NCBI GenBank assembly: GCA_017547385.1
Contig: JAFYPU010000017.1
Coordinates: 110,152-174,151, forward strand
Length of the DNA: 64,000 nt
Origin: Bacteroidaceae bacterium
GTDB lineage: Bacteria > Bacteroidota > Bacteroidia > Bacteroidales > Bacteroidaceae
Direction: 5' to 3'
The translations under genes and the position numbers were made by a program. The notes under the pieces are model-generated. The model was not told the DNA's origin, did not search any database, and saw nothing but the letters and a program-made list of their open reading frames with translations. Shown here in pieces: positions 54,887 to 63,568 of the stretch (its first letter is position 1; every line of letters begins with the position of its first letter).

Positions 54887-55079
54887 GCCATGCGCTGAAG
54901 ATGCACTTTTGAGGCTCACAAACCTCACCCCCATAAAAGAACAAAGATGGAACGCTCATGCAGCAGTTTCATCTTTCTTTTTTGTGTGTTATCCAAGAGG
55001 TTAAAAACTTTTTCCAACACAAATGAAACGCACTCCAATGAAGTAACAACGCTACAACTCCGATAATTAAAGAAAAGAA

Positions 55080-55116
55080 AAACTGCACAAGGAAAACATA
55101 ATTCCTTGTGCAGTCT
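55080..55116 (-). terminator. Terminator of the DUF1846 gene
   Basis: A 13-bp perfect stem (ACTGCACAAGGAA with TTCCTTGTGCAGT) with a 7-nt loop. The T run (TTTTTCTTTTCTTT) is on the minus strand, which ends the DUF1846 transcript; it may also stop the DUF5020 transcript. Confidence 0.88.
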
Positions 55117-55159
55117 CATTCACAATGTTCTTAAAAAGCTAATAGGTAGCTTTCGGTTT

Positions 55160-56620
55160 TTATTTCTTCACCGGATCACACGTAAGTCCGATGCCCAGTT
55201 TTTTGAATATCTTGCGGTCCACCTCGCTCAGCATCACAGTGCTATGCACTTGGCATCCATCAAACTTGGGCAGTTGTTCGAGCGCACGTCGACAGTTTTC
55301 GTCCGTGGTACTCAGCAATGATAATGCCACCAACACTTCGTCAGTGTGCAAGCGTGGATTGCGACCATGCAAAAACGACACTTTGGTGCGCTGAATAGGC
55401 TCAATCATGGATTGTGGAATGAGTTTCACTTCGTGCGGAATACCTGCCAAATGTTTTGTGGCATTGAGGATGAGCGCAGCACTCGGCCCCAGCAATTCGC
55501 TCGAACCGGCTGTGATAATGGTGCCGTCTTCCAACTCAATGGCTGCAGCCGGACAATCCCACATCTCCTTGCGATCACGCGCAGCCACTGTGGTGCGGCG
55601 ATATTCGGTGGTGAGTTTGGCTTGCTTCATGATGAGCGCAATTTTGTTCACCTCTTGCTCATTGTCAGCTCCCAAAGCGTAGCGATTCAGCGCATCATAG
55701 TGGCGACGGATGATTTCGTCGCGGGCTGCATCACAACACACGTCCTCCGCGCTCATGCAGAAACCGAGCATGTTCACTCCCATATCGGTGGGCGACTTAT
55801 AAGGATTCTCACCATAAATACCCTCAAAGAGAGAATTGAGCACGGGGAATATCTCAATGTCGCGATTGTAGTTCACGGCTATGTCACCATAGGCTTCAAG
55901 ATGGAACGGGTCAATCATGTTCACGTCATTGAGATCGGCCGTGGCAGCCTCATAGGCAATGTTCACAGGGTGCTTCAACGGAAGGTTCCACACGGGGAAA
56001 GTTTCAAACTTGGCATATCCGGCTTTCACGCCACGCTTGTGCTCATGATAGAGTTGGCTGAGACAAACTGCCATCTTGCCGCTGCCGGGACCGGGAGCCG
56101 TTACCACCACCAACGGCCGTGAAGTTTCAACATAGTCGTTGCGACCGAAACCCTCGTCTGAGTCGATGAGTGCCACGTTGTTGGGATAGCCATCAATGGT
56201 GTAATGATAACAAACTTTTATGCCTTGACGTTCCAGACGTGCACGATAGGCCTCGGCACTGGCCTGACCATTGTAGTGAGTGATAACCACTGCACCCGAG
56301 TACAAACCTACCTTGTCGAACTCCGTACGAAGTCGCAACACGTCCTCATCATAGGTGATGCCCAAATCGCCGCGCACCTTGTTTTTTTCAATGTCGCGTG
56401 CACTGATAACCTGTATGACTTCCGCATAATCGGCCAACTGCATCAACATGCGCAGTTTGCTGTCGGGATGAAAGCCGGGCAACACCCGACTGGCATGATA
56501 GTCATCAAACAATTTTCCGCCAAATTCCAAATAAAGCTTATCGCCAAAACGTGCGATGCGTTGCTTGATGTTTTCCGACTGAATGGAAAGGTATTTATCG
56601 TTGTCGAAGCCGTATTTCAT
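55160..56620 (-). CDS. DUF1846-family protein
   Basis: A 486-residue soluble protein matching the DUF1846 family: MKYGFDNDKYLSIQSENI at the start, LYLEFGGKLFDDYHASRVLPGF, VVVTAPGPGSGKMAVCLSQL (a P-loop-like GPGSGKMA) and SAALILNATKHLAGI. A structure is known for the family, but the role is not settled; a link to phosphate or nucleotide metabolism has been suggested. The start codon at 56620 gives the family N-terminus; the frame upstream runs into the repeat array and is not part of the protein. Confidence 0.9.
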   Translation of the reverse strand: MKYGFDNDKYLSIQSENIKQRIARFGDKLYLEFGGKLFDDYHASRVLPGFHPDSKLRMLMQLADYAEVIQVISARDIEKNKVRGDLGITYDEDVLRLRTEFDKVGLYSGAVVITHYNGQASAEAYRARLERQGIKVCYHYTIDGYPNNVALIDSDEGFGRNDYVETSRPLVVVTAPGPGSGKMAVCLSQLYHEHKRGVKAGYAKFETFPVWNLPLKHPVNIAYEAATADLNDVNMIDPFHLEAYGDIAVNYNRDIEIFPVLNSLFEGIYGENPYKSPTDMGVNMLGFCMSAEDVCCDAARDEIIRRHYDALNRYALGADNEQEVNKIALIMKQAKLTTEYRRTTVAARDRKEMWDCPAAAIELEDGTIITAGSSELLGPSAALILNATKHLAGIPHEVKLIPQSMIEPIQRTKVSFLHGRNPRLHTDEVLVALSLLSTTDENCRRALEQLPKFDGCQVHSTVMLSEVDRKIFKKLGIGLTCDPVKK

Positions 56621-56739
56621 AAAAAGGAGTTGTGATGTATACGGAAGGCAAAGGTAAAACTTTCCCTCCGAAAATGCCACACTAAAACGGTGTTTTAAGA
56701 ATAAAAAAATGCAACAACGAGATAATAAGAAACTTGCTG

Positions 56740-56749
56740 CCCCCCCCCC
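56740..56749. repeat. C10 homopolymer next to array locus 5
   Basis: Ten consecutive C bases, about 120 nt upstream of the DUF1846 start (minus-strand G10). Such tracts can vary in length by slipped-strand pairing. Confidence 0.9.
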
Positions 56750-56835
56750 TGCAAGCATTGGGGTGAAATCTGCACGCCTTGCAGAAATTTCTGCAGTGCT
56801 TGCAAAAAAATCTACAAGGCGTGCAGATTTTCGCA
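56750..56835. repeat. 21-bp phased palindromic array, locus 5
   Basis: Four units at an exact 21-bp step start at 56750, 56771, 56792 and 56813: TGCAAGCATTGGGG, TGCACGCCTTGCAG, TGCAGTGCTTGCAA and TACAAGGCGTGCAG. The A/T words are GAAATC, AAATTTC, AAAAAATC and ATTTTC. GCAGAAATTTCTGC is a perfect 14-bp palindrome across two units, and CTGCACGCCTTG is matched by CAAGGCGTGCAG at the far end. It lies between the DUF1846 gene and the MFS gene. Confidence 0.8.
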
Positions 56836-56892
56836 CATCTCACTGCTTTCGGCACAAAGGCTATAAATGCAGCCGGAGAAGGCACAAAAGCA

Positions 56893-56929
56893 GCAGCGCA
56901 TTGCTCCCCCAAGGAAAGCAATGCGCTGC
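56893..56929 (-). terminator. Terminator of the MFS transporter gene
   Basis: A 13-bp perfect stem (GCAGCGCATTGCT with AGCAATGCGCTGC) with an 11-nt loop; the minus strand continues TGCTTTTGTG. A second small hairpin (AGACGGA with TCCGTCT, 56945-56967) lies closer to the stop. Confidence 0.7.
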
Positions 56930-56972
56930 ACAGTTTCTAAATCAAGACGGAGAATTTTGTTCCGTCTGCGTT

Positions 56973-58343
56973 TTATTTCACGATGTTGGCTTTTTCAAGT
57001 CCGTAACCTTTCTTCTTGTCTTCAAGCTTCAAGCTGATTGCGAGGAAGAGTGCCACCAAACCGAAGACGGCAAAGACAAGCATGGGCAAAGTGTAATCGT
57101 ATTGAATCACCTCGCGACCATCGCGAATGGTCATACCTTCTATGCAATACTCATTCAGCAACCAACCAATCAGCAGAGGCACGAAACCGAGGCCGATGTT
57201 CTGCACCCAGAAAATCAAAGCGTAGGCCGAACCCAACAGCTTCTCAGGAATGATTTTGGGAACACTGGGCCACATGGCTGAAGGTACAAGCGAGAAAGCC
57301 ACACCCAGTATGATGGCAATGAAAGCAGCGAACCACCAATAGTTCAGCATGGGAAGTGCAAAGAGCAGATGCACCATGATGAGCATGGAAGAGCCAATGA
57401 TCATGATGGTGGCTCCCTTGCCGTGCTTATCATAAATGCCTCCGAAAAGCGGTGTCATAATCAGGTTGCCCATCGGGATGAGGGCAGGAATCCAGCCGGC
57501 CCATTCGTTGGCCATTCCATACTTGTTTTCCATCAACGAGGTGGCATACTTCATGAAGGGGAACACGGCAGAATAGAACATCAGACACAACAAAGCAATC
57601 AACCAAAAGCCGCGGTTGCTCACAATGGCCTTGAGATCGGAAATGTGGAACGTATCGTCTTCGCTCTGCTCTGCAGTGATTTGTCGGTCGAGCTTCGTGT
57701 CCATCACACAGAACACAACATAAGCCAAGAAGCCCACCACCAACAAAATCAAGGCAAAGAGCAACGGTGCAGACATGCTGAAGTTCTTAACGATGAGCGG
57801 GCTGACAATCATGGCCAAAGCCGTTCCCAAACGAGCCACAGCCACTTGCGAACCCATGGCCAAAGCCATTTCATTACCCTTGAACCACTTGGCAATCACT
57901 TTGGTTACAGTGATGCCACAGTTCTCAGTGCCGACAGCAAAAATAGCATAGCCCAAACTGGCTACGAAAACCTGTGTGCGAATGCCGAAAATCGTACCGG
58001 CATCGGCAGCAGGCGAAATGTATTCCACTGCATAGTATTTGATGAATGCACCCACAACCATTAGCATACAGGTCATCAGACCGGTGAAACGCACACCGAG
58101 CTTGTCCAAAATGATACCTCCAAAGATGAGCATCAGCAGGAACACATTGAACCAGCAGTATGCCCAGTTGAAAATTCCAAAGTCCGAGCTGGACCAATTC
58201 ATTTCCACTTCCAACATCGTCATCAGGGGCGACATGGCATCCGTGAGGAAGTAACCCCACATCATCGTGAAGCTGACGATGACGAGAGCCGTCCAGCGAG
58301 CGGCTTTCGAATCACGTAAAGTTTTCTTGATTTGTTCAGTCAT
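56973..58343 (-). CDS. Major facilitator superfamily transporter
   Basis: A 456-residue protein with 12 helices in two halves, separated by a cytoplasmic loop (about 210-235, DTKLDRQITAEQSEDDTFH). LTDAMSPLMTMLE and the loop GGIILDKLGVRFTG (motif A-like) belong to the first half, and FGGIYDKHGKGATIM is the matching loop in the second. The substrate cannot be inferred; the general layout is similar to organic-anion or sugar-phosphate MFS carriers of Bacteroidetes. Confidence 0.88.
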   Translation of the reverse strand: MTEQIKKTLRDSKAARWTALVIVSFTMMWGYFLTDAMSPLMTMLEVEMNWSSSDFGIFNWAYCWFNVFLLMLIFGGIILDKLGVRFTGLMTCMLMVVGAFIKYYAVEYISPAADAGTIFGIRTQVFVASLGYAIFAVGTENCGITVTKVIAKWFKGNEMALAMGSQVAVARLGTALAMIVSPLIVKNFSMSAPLLFALILLVVGFLAYVVFCVMDTKLDRQITAEQSEDDTFHISDLKAIVSNRGFWLIALLCLMFYSAVFPFMKYATSLMENKYGMANEWAGWIPALIPMGNLIMTPLFGGIYDKHGKGATIMIIGSSMLIMVHLLFALPMLNYWWFAAFIAIILGVAFSLVPSAMWPSVPKIIPEKLLGSAYALIFWVQNIGLGFVPLLIGWLLNEYCIEGMTIRDGREVIQYDYTLPMLVFAVFGLVALFLAISLKLEDKKKGYGLEKANIVK

Positions 58344-58431
58344 GATTTTATTGAGTTTTTATACGTACGTTTACTCTATTTATTTTTATATGATATATTA
58401 TCAATAATAACAATATAACGACTAATTATTA

Positions 58432-58953
58432 TTATTTATTTGCTCTATTATATGCAGCTGTAAAACCTGTAAGTGAAATTTTTATAGTTATAAATGCATC
58501 TATAAACGGATTTTCTATACGAGCCGTTAAATATTGTCCTTTTTTTAACAAATCCGGGTCTATTTCAATGTCTAAGTAACCTCCAAATAAATCTCCAGCA
58601 TTATCAAAATCTGTAAAGCACATAAGATATGTATCAGCGAATTCATGATATGTCCTATCAGAATTTATCACTCTAAAACTTGCATAAACATGTTTACTGC
58701 TTAAAACACCATTGTTGTATAATATTGCATTCCAAGTCTGATCAAAATACTTGATGCCTTCAAAATAGTATGCTATTCGAATCTTATCAATATCTGGAAA
58801 ATAGACGGCATATAATGTCTTTTTACTATTAGTATATGTAAGTATGCTTTCTTTCTCTAGTGTATATTCGTTCTCATTAGTCTCAACTCTCCATTGAGCG
58901 AATGATGGAGTACTGAAAAATATCAATAAAAAGATTATAATAATTTTATACAT
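58432..58953 (-). CDS. Hypothetical exported protein
   Basis: A 173-residue protein with a signal peptide (1-19, ending SFAQ). The mature part is beta-rich with many Tyr, Phe and Asp residues (WRVETNENEYTLEKESIL, FTDFDNAGDLFGGYLDIEID). Base composition is clearly more AT-rich than its neighbours, which may mean recent acquisition. No family recognised. Confidence 0.7.
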   Translation of the reverse strand: MYKIIIIFLLIFFSTPSFAQWRVETNENEYTLEKESILTYTNSKKTLYAVYFPDIDKIRIAYYFEGIKYFDQTWNAILYNNGVLSSKHVYASFRVINSDRTYHEFADTYLMCFTDFDNAGDLFGGYLDIEIDPDLLKKGQYLTARIENPFIDAFITIKISLTGFTAAYNRANK

Positions 58954-59001
58954 TGTTTCCTCTATTTCTACTTTGTTTAATTATTTGTTCTTTATGCTTC
59001 T

Positions 59002-61185
59002 TCATTTCTTCAACCACTTGTCCAGCCAGCGGAAGAAAGTGCGTTGCCAAAGAATACCGTTTTGCGGTTTGAGCACCCAGTGGTTTTCGTCGGGGAAGAG
59101 CAAAAGTTGTGCAGGGATACCGCGCATTCTTGCTGCGGTGAAAGCACTTTCGGCTTGCGTGTATTCAATGCGGAAATCCTTCTGACCGTGTATGCAAAGA
59201 ATGGGGGTGTCCCATTTGTCAACATAGAGGTGTGGAGAAGTTTCGAACACGCGCTGAGCCCTACCCTCGGCATCTCTGTGCCAGGGAGCTGCTCCCATAT
59301 CCCAGTTGGGGAACCACAATTCTTCGGTTTCGAGATATTGCTGTTGAGTGTTGAAAATTCCATCGTGCGAAATGAAAGCCTTAAAACGCTTTTCGTGGTT
59401 ACCGGCCAACCAATAAACGCTATATCCGCCAAAGCTGGCTCCGACGGCTCCCAGACGTTCACGGTCAACATAGCTTTCGCGGCAAATGTCATCGATGGCC
59501 GATAGATAATCCTGCATGCACTGACCGCTGTAATCGCCACTGATTTGTTCCAGCCACTCCATGCCGAAACCGGGAAGACCGCGGCGATTGGGGGCAATGA
59601 TGATGTAGCCCTGAGCAGCCATCACCTGGAAATTCCAGCGATAGCTCCAGAACTGACTGACGGGCGACTGCGGACCGCCTTCGCAGAAAAGCAAGGTGGG
59701 ATACTTCTTGGAAGCATCGAAATGCGGCGGATAAATCACCCATGCCAACATGTCTTTACCGTCAGTGGTTTTCACCCAGCGTTCCTTCACTTCGCCAAAC
59801 TTCAGCTGGTCGTAGAAAATTTTGTTTTCCTCCGTGAGTTGCTGCGGAACAACTTTTTGCTTTTTCAGTTCGAGTCGGAACACTTCGTCGGCTGCACTCA
59901 TGCTATGGCGTTTGGCAATGAGGTTTTTGCCATCAGGCATCAGCCCCAGCAGACTGTAGTCATATTGCCCTTCGGTGAGCTGACGCACTTCGCCCTTGAA
60001 GTTGGTGCTATACACATGCGTCTTTCCATGCCACACACCGGTGAAATAAAGCTGTCGGCCGTCTTTTGACCAGCAAAACTCGTTCACACCGCTCTCAAAA
60101 CTCTCTGTGAGATACTGCTTTTTTCCTGTAGCGAATTCATACACGCAAAGGCGGGTGCGGTCGCTTTCATATCCGTCGCGCTCCATGCTGCTCCATGCCA
60201 CATAACGACCGTCGGGCGAAAATTGCGGGTTTTGGTCGTAACCCATGTTGCAGTCTGCCTCCAGGCAATTGGGTGCCTGATGCTCGAGCGAACGAGTGCT
60301 GTCCACCGCTGCAGTGATGCGGAAATCAGCCGGTTTGCATAAATTCTTGGTGGTGCGACTTTGCAAATCATACAAATAAATGTCGCTATCGGTGCTGATG
60401 GCATAATCCTTACCCACCTTTTTGCGGCAAGTGTATGCCAGGCTCTTGCCGTCCGGACTCCAAGCCAATTGTTCTACACCGCCGAAGGGCAGCATGGGGC
60501 ATTCGTAAGGCTCACCTTCAAGCACATCACACACCACCGTAACCTTCTTTCCATCAAATTCGGCCACAAAAGGATGAGGGGCGGACTTCGTGTAGTGGTC
60601 CCAATGTTTGTACATCAAGTCATTGCACACCATGCCCGAAGTCAGCGGCAGGTCCTCATCATTGGCTTGAATGCTTGCATGATTGGGCACTTCCTTCACC
60701 AGTATCACTTTGCTGCCATCGGGCGAAAACAGATAGTCAAGCACATCGTCGGCCTCAAAGCTGAGCTGACGACGCTCGCTTCCGTCCACATTCATCTCCC
60801 ACAACTGACTGCTGCCGCTCTCCGAGGAAAGATAAGCCACCTTCTCGCCGTTTTTGATAAACGTCGGCGACATTTCACTCTTCACGGACGAAGTGAGCAA
60901 ACGCGAAGCACGTGTCGCCATATCCATGGCATAAATCACGCTGTGGCTTTTGTTTTGCTTCACGCTGTAATACGTAACAGAATAAACTGCATTCTTGCCA
61001 TCCGGAGACACCGCAAACGACCCGATGCGCCCCATGGCCCAAAGCGCTTCGGGTGTCAACACATCTTCTGCCGGCACCACCATGGTTTTACCGATGAATG
61101 AATTTGTTTCTCCTGCATTTTGAGCCGCCCCATCGGCAAAGGGCAAAACGAAAGCTGTGGCTGCTAACATTTGTCGAATGTTCAT
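59002..61185 (-). CDS. S9-family prolyl oligopeptidase / dipeptidyl peptidase
   Basis: A 727-residue exported serine peptidase with a signal peptide (about 1-21). A beta-propeller with repeated SPDG motifs spans about 45-440 (FAVSPDGKNAVYS, LFSPDGSKVIL, AWSPDGKSLAY, QFSPDGRYVAW). The alpha/beta hydrolase domain follows, with catalytic S584 (GASFGGY), D670 (GQKDFRIEY) and H702 (DENHWVL). It probably trims peptides in the periplasm during protein catabolism. It is a complete, canonical member. Confidence 0.94.
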   Translation of the reverse strand: MNIRQMLAATAFVLPFADGAAQNAGETNSFIGKTMVVPAEDVLTPEALWAMGRIGSFAVSPDGKNAVYSVTYYSVKQNKSHSVIYAMDMATRASRLLTSSVKSEMSPTFIKNGEKVAYLSSESGSSQLWEMNVDGSERRQLSFEADDVLDYLFSPDGSKVILVKEVPNHASIQANDEDLPLTSGMVCNDLMYKHWDHYTKSAPHPFVAEFDGKKVTVVCDVLEGEPYECPMLPFGGVEQLAWSPDGKSLAYTCRKKVGKDYAISTDSDIYLYDLQSRTTKNLCKPADFRITAAVDSTRSLEHQAPNCLEADCNMGYDQNPQFSPDGRYVAWSSMERDGYESDRTRLCVYEFATGKKQYLTESFESGVNEFCWSKDGRQLYFTGVWHGKTHVYSTNFKGEVRQLTEGQYDYSLLGLMPDGKNLIAKRHSMSAADEVFRLELKKQKVVPQQLTEENKIFYDQLKFGEVKERWVKTTDGKDMLAWVIYPPHFDASKKYPTLLFCEGGPQSPVSQFWSYRWNFQVMAAQGYIIIAPNRRGLPGFGMEWLEQISGDYSGQCMQDYLSAIDDICRESYVDRERLGAVGASFGGYSVYWLAGNHEKRFKAFISHDGIFNTQQQYLETEELWFPNWDMGAAPWHRDAEGRAQRVFETSPHLYVDKWDTPILCIHGQKDFRIEYTQAESAFTAARMRGIPAQLLLFPDENHWVLKPQNGILWQRTFFRWLDKWLKK

Positions 61186-61254
61186 ACAATAATTATATTA
61201 TGAAAATGTGAAACATAAAAATAACGAATAGCCAAACGCTACCCTCAAACAAAA

Positions 61255-61313
61255 AAAACTGACGAGCCGACAAGCGTATGCCGGGCGCATGCCCACACTT
61301 GTCGACTCGTCAG
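61255..61313 (-). terminator. Terminator of yidC
   Basis: A long stem, CTGACGAG-c-CGACAAG (61259-61274) with CTTGTCG-a-CTCGTCAG (61298-61313), 15 of 16 paired. On the minus strand it is followed by TTTTTTTT, 10 nt past the yidC stop. Confidence 0.92.
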
Positions 61314-61322
61314 GTCAAATAC

Positions 61323-63206
61323 TTATTGGTTGTTCTTGCGCTTTTGAGCCTCCATCATGGCCTCTTGCTGCTTTTGCAAAGCTTCAAGACGCGCAGCTAA
61401 ACCGCTCACCTTCTTATTGGGATTGTTCTTATTGGCCTTATAGTTCTCTTCCAACTTGGCCAAAAGCTTCGCATCATCAGTGGTCTTGCGCAGATACCAC
61501 ATGGTGAGCGCACTGGCAAGGAGCGAAATGAAATAATAATAATTCAATCCGGCCGAGTACTTGTTGAACATAAAGAAGAAGAACACCGGCATGAGATACA
61601 TCATCCACTGCATGATCTTCATCTGCTGCGCCTGCTCCGCACTCATCGTGTCGCGCTGTTGGCGCATCGACATGTAGCTATACAGAATATTGGTGGCGCA
61701 AAAGAGCAAACAGAACAGGCTGAGGTGATTGCCGATGAACGGAAGTTCCACACCCCACGAAATGAGGTCATCGTAGGTGGAAAGGTCGTCAGCCCAGAGG
61801 AAGCCCTGCTGGCGTAACTCAATGGCATTAGGCACAAAGTTGAACATCGCAATCCAGATGGGCATCTGTATCAGCATGGGCAGACAGCCTCCCATCGGCG
61901 ACACGCCATATTGGCTGTAGAGCGTCATCGTTTCCTGCTGTCGGCGCATGGCATCCTCCTGCTTGGGATATTTCTTCGCAATCTCGTCCACCTTCGGTTT
62001 CAGCACGCGCATCTTGGCACTGCTCATGAAGCTCTTCTTGGTCGGCACATACACGATGAAACGCAGCAAGATGGTGATGAGCAGCAACACCACGCCCATG
62101 GGCAGATGCAAGCGCGTCAGGAAGTCGAACACATAAATGGTGAAATAACGGTTAATCCACTTGAAGAGCGGCCAACCCAGGTATACCAATTCCTCCAACT
62201 CACTGTCATCGCCCGCAATGCTATGTTCGTCCATGGTCTGCAACAAGCGATAATTGTTCGGTCCGAAATAGAACTGAAACTCCGAGGCCTGCCCACCCGT
62301 GGGGTCAAAAGCAGCCGTCATCTCGGCACTGTAGTTCTTCAGATAACCCGTCTTGGCCTCTTCATCCTCCTGCACACTCTTGAGCTGCACCTCCTTCATT
62401 GCCTGCTTGGCAATGAGCACGCTGCTGAAGTATTGGTTCTTGAAAGCCACCCAGCTCACATCGCCCTCGGCCGCTTTCTCCTCCGTCTCCATTTCGCTCA
62501 ATTTCTCAGTGTCGCCACCGGCCAACTTATAAGTCAGCGTGCTATACATGTTCTCGAAATAGAATCCCTTCTCCAGCTGACGCACGCGGTCCGTCCAGCG
62601 CACCAGGAAATTGTTGGTCTTGGCCGAGACAACATCCTTCATGCCCTCCGTTCGCACCTTGAAGTCCACCAGATAGCCGGCTGCATTCAGCGCATAGTCA
62701 AAGTGGATGGCAGTTCCCTTGATGCTGTCGCTTAATGTCATCGTCACAGTGGAGTCTGTCAAGTTGGCCACCGTGAAATAATAATCGGCCACATCGATAT
62801 TGGCCTCCTTCGTCTCGAAAACCAATTGCAGCGCAGCATCCTTGGCACTATAAAGATGCAAGGGCGCATCATTGCCCGCGTTGAAGTCCGAATAACTCTT
62901 ATATTCCTTCAGCCTCACATCGCTGATGAGTCCCCCCTTTCGGGAGATGCTCACCTGCACCTTGTCATTCTGCAGAACCACCTCGCCCGCCTCGCCTTGA
63001 GCCGAGGCAAAAAACAAGGCCGAACTGTCCTTCACCGCCACCGCCGCCGATGCACTCTGCTCCTTCACCGGTGTAACGGTTTGTGCAGACGGTTTTACAT
63101 GCTCCGTTTGAGCCGGCATTTCGGGTTGCTGACTCGTATTCCAAAAGCTGAATCCAATCAGCACAGCGGCCATCAGAATCAGGCCAATCACAGTGTTTTT
63201 ATCCAT
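61323..63206 (-). CDS. yidC: Membrane protein insertase YidC
   Basis: A 627-residue inner-membrane insertase. The N-terminal helix (MDKNTVIGLILMAAVLIGFSFW) is followed by a long periplasmic domain (about 30-350) and the conserved five-helix insertase core (about 360-600). The core includes TILLRFIVYVPTKKSFMSSAKM, with the hydrophilic-groove Arg, MGGCLPMLIQMPIWIAMFNF and YLMPVFFFFMFNKYSAGLNYYYF. The C-terminus is basic and coiled. The ATG at 63206 is chosen because it opens with MDKNTV; an upstream extension has no family likeness. Confidence 0.96.
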   Translation of the reverse strand: MDKNTVIGLILMAAVLIGFSFWNTSQQPEMPAQTEHVKPSAQTVTPVKEQSASAAVAVKDSSALFFASAQGEAGEVVLQNDKVQVSISRKGGLISDVRLKEYKSYSDFNAGNDAPLHLYSAKDAALQLVFETKEANIDVADYYFTVANLTDSTVTMTLSDSIKGTAIHFDYALNAAGYLVDFKVRTEGMKDVVSAKTNNFLVRWTDRVRQLEKGFYFENMYSTLTYKLAGGDTEKLSEMETEEKAAEGDVSWVAFKNQYFSSVLIAKQAMKEVQLKSVQEDEEAKTGYLKNYSAEMTAAFDPTGGQASEFQFYFGPNNYRLLQTMDEHSIAGDDSELEELVYLGWPLFKWINRYFTIYVFDFLTRLHLPMGVVLLLITILLRFIVYVPTKKSFMSSAKMRVLKPKVDEIAKKYPKQEDAMRRQQETMTLYSQYGVSPMGGCLPMLIQMPIWIAMFNFVPNAIELRQQGFLWADDLSTYDDLISWGVELPFIGNHLSLFCLLFCATNILYSYMSMRQQRDTMSAEQAQQMKIMQWMMYLMPVFFFFMFNKYSAGLNYYYFISLLASALTMWYLRKTTDDAKLLAKLEENYKANKNNPNKKVSGLAARLEALQKQQEAMMEAQKRKNNQ

Positions 63207-63361
63207 AAAATCTTCGTTTTGTTTATTTTCTGAGCGACCACGTCGCATCCATTCTTTACATTGAAAATCCATATCCGGCAGGACATCCGCCCCCCCTCTT
63301 TCCCTCATCAACCCACCGAAGTGCGGGAGCACAAGTCAGAGGCCGTAGGCCTTCGGAGCCG

Positions 63362-63393
63362 CAAAATTACGCAAAAACGCCCGAACATTCAAA
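63362..63393 (-). promoter_or_regulatory. Promoter of yidC
   Basis: On the minus strand TTTG (63390-63393), a 20-nt spacer, then TAATTTTG (63362-63369). This predicts a leader of about 150 nt. The rest of 63207-63492 shows no gene. Confidence 0.6.
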
Positions 63394-63492
63394 CCGAAAA
63401 ACAAAATTGTGCTGAGCCGGAGGGAGAACCGCCGCACAGGGGTGCCGCTCTGCAGCCAAGAGAAGACACGCCTCATGCGTGAACCGCAGCAC

Positions 63493-63539
63493 TGTGCGGA
63501 TGGCTTTCAGATGAGTGTTTTTGCATGGGAGAAAGCATT
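63493..63539 (+). repeat. Degenerate CRISPR repeat at the transcription-upstream end
   Basis: Aligned without gaps, 32 of 47 positions match the array repeat, with an exact internal match GCTTTCAGAT and a conserved TTTTTGCAT region. It is separated from the first perfect repeat by 29 nt, nearly the normal spacer length of 30. Degenerate end repeats are the oldest, non-acquiring end of an array. Confidence 0.75.
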
Positions 63540-63568
63540 GGCAAATTTACTACTTTCGCGGATTGAAA

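Noticed and set aside
55346-56122. Plus-strand open frame of 258 codons
   Set aside because: Opposite the DUF1846 gene; composition typical of an antisense shadow.
63207-63568. Search for a tracrRNA or cas gene next to the array
   Set aside because: Only a 7-nt match to an anti-repeat (GAAAGCA near 63531) was found, too short to call; no cas gene is present on this side.
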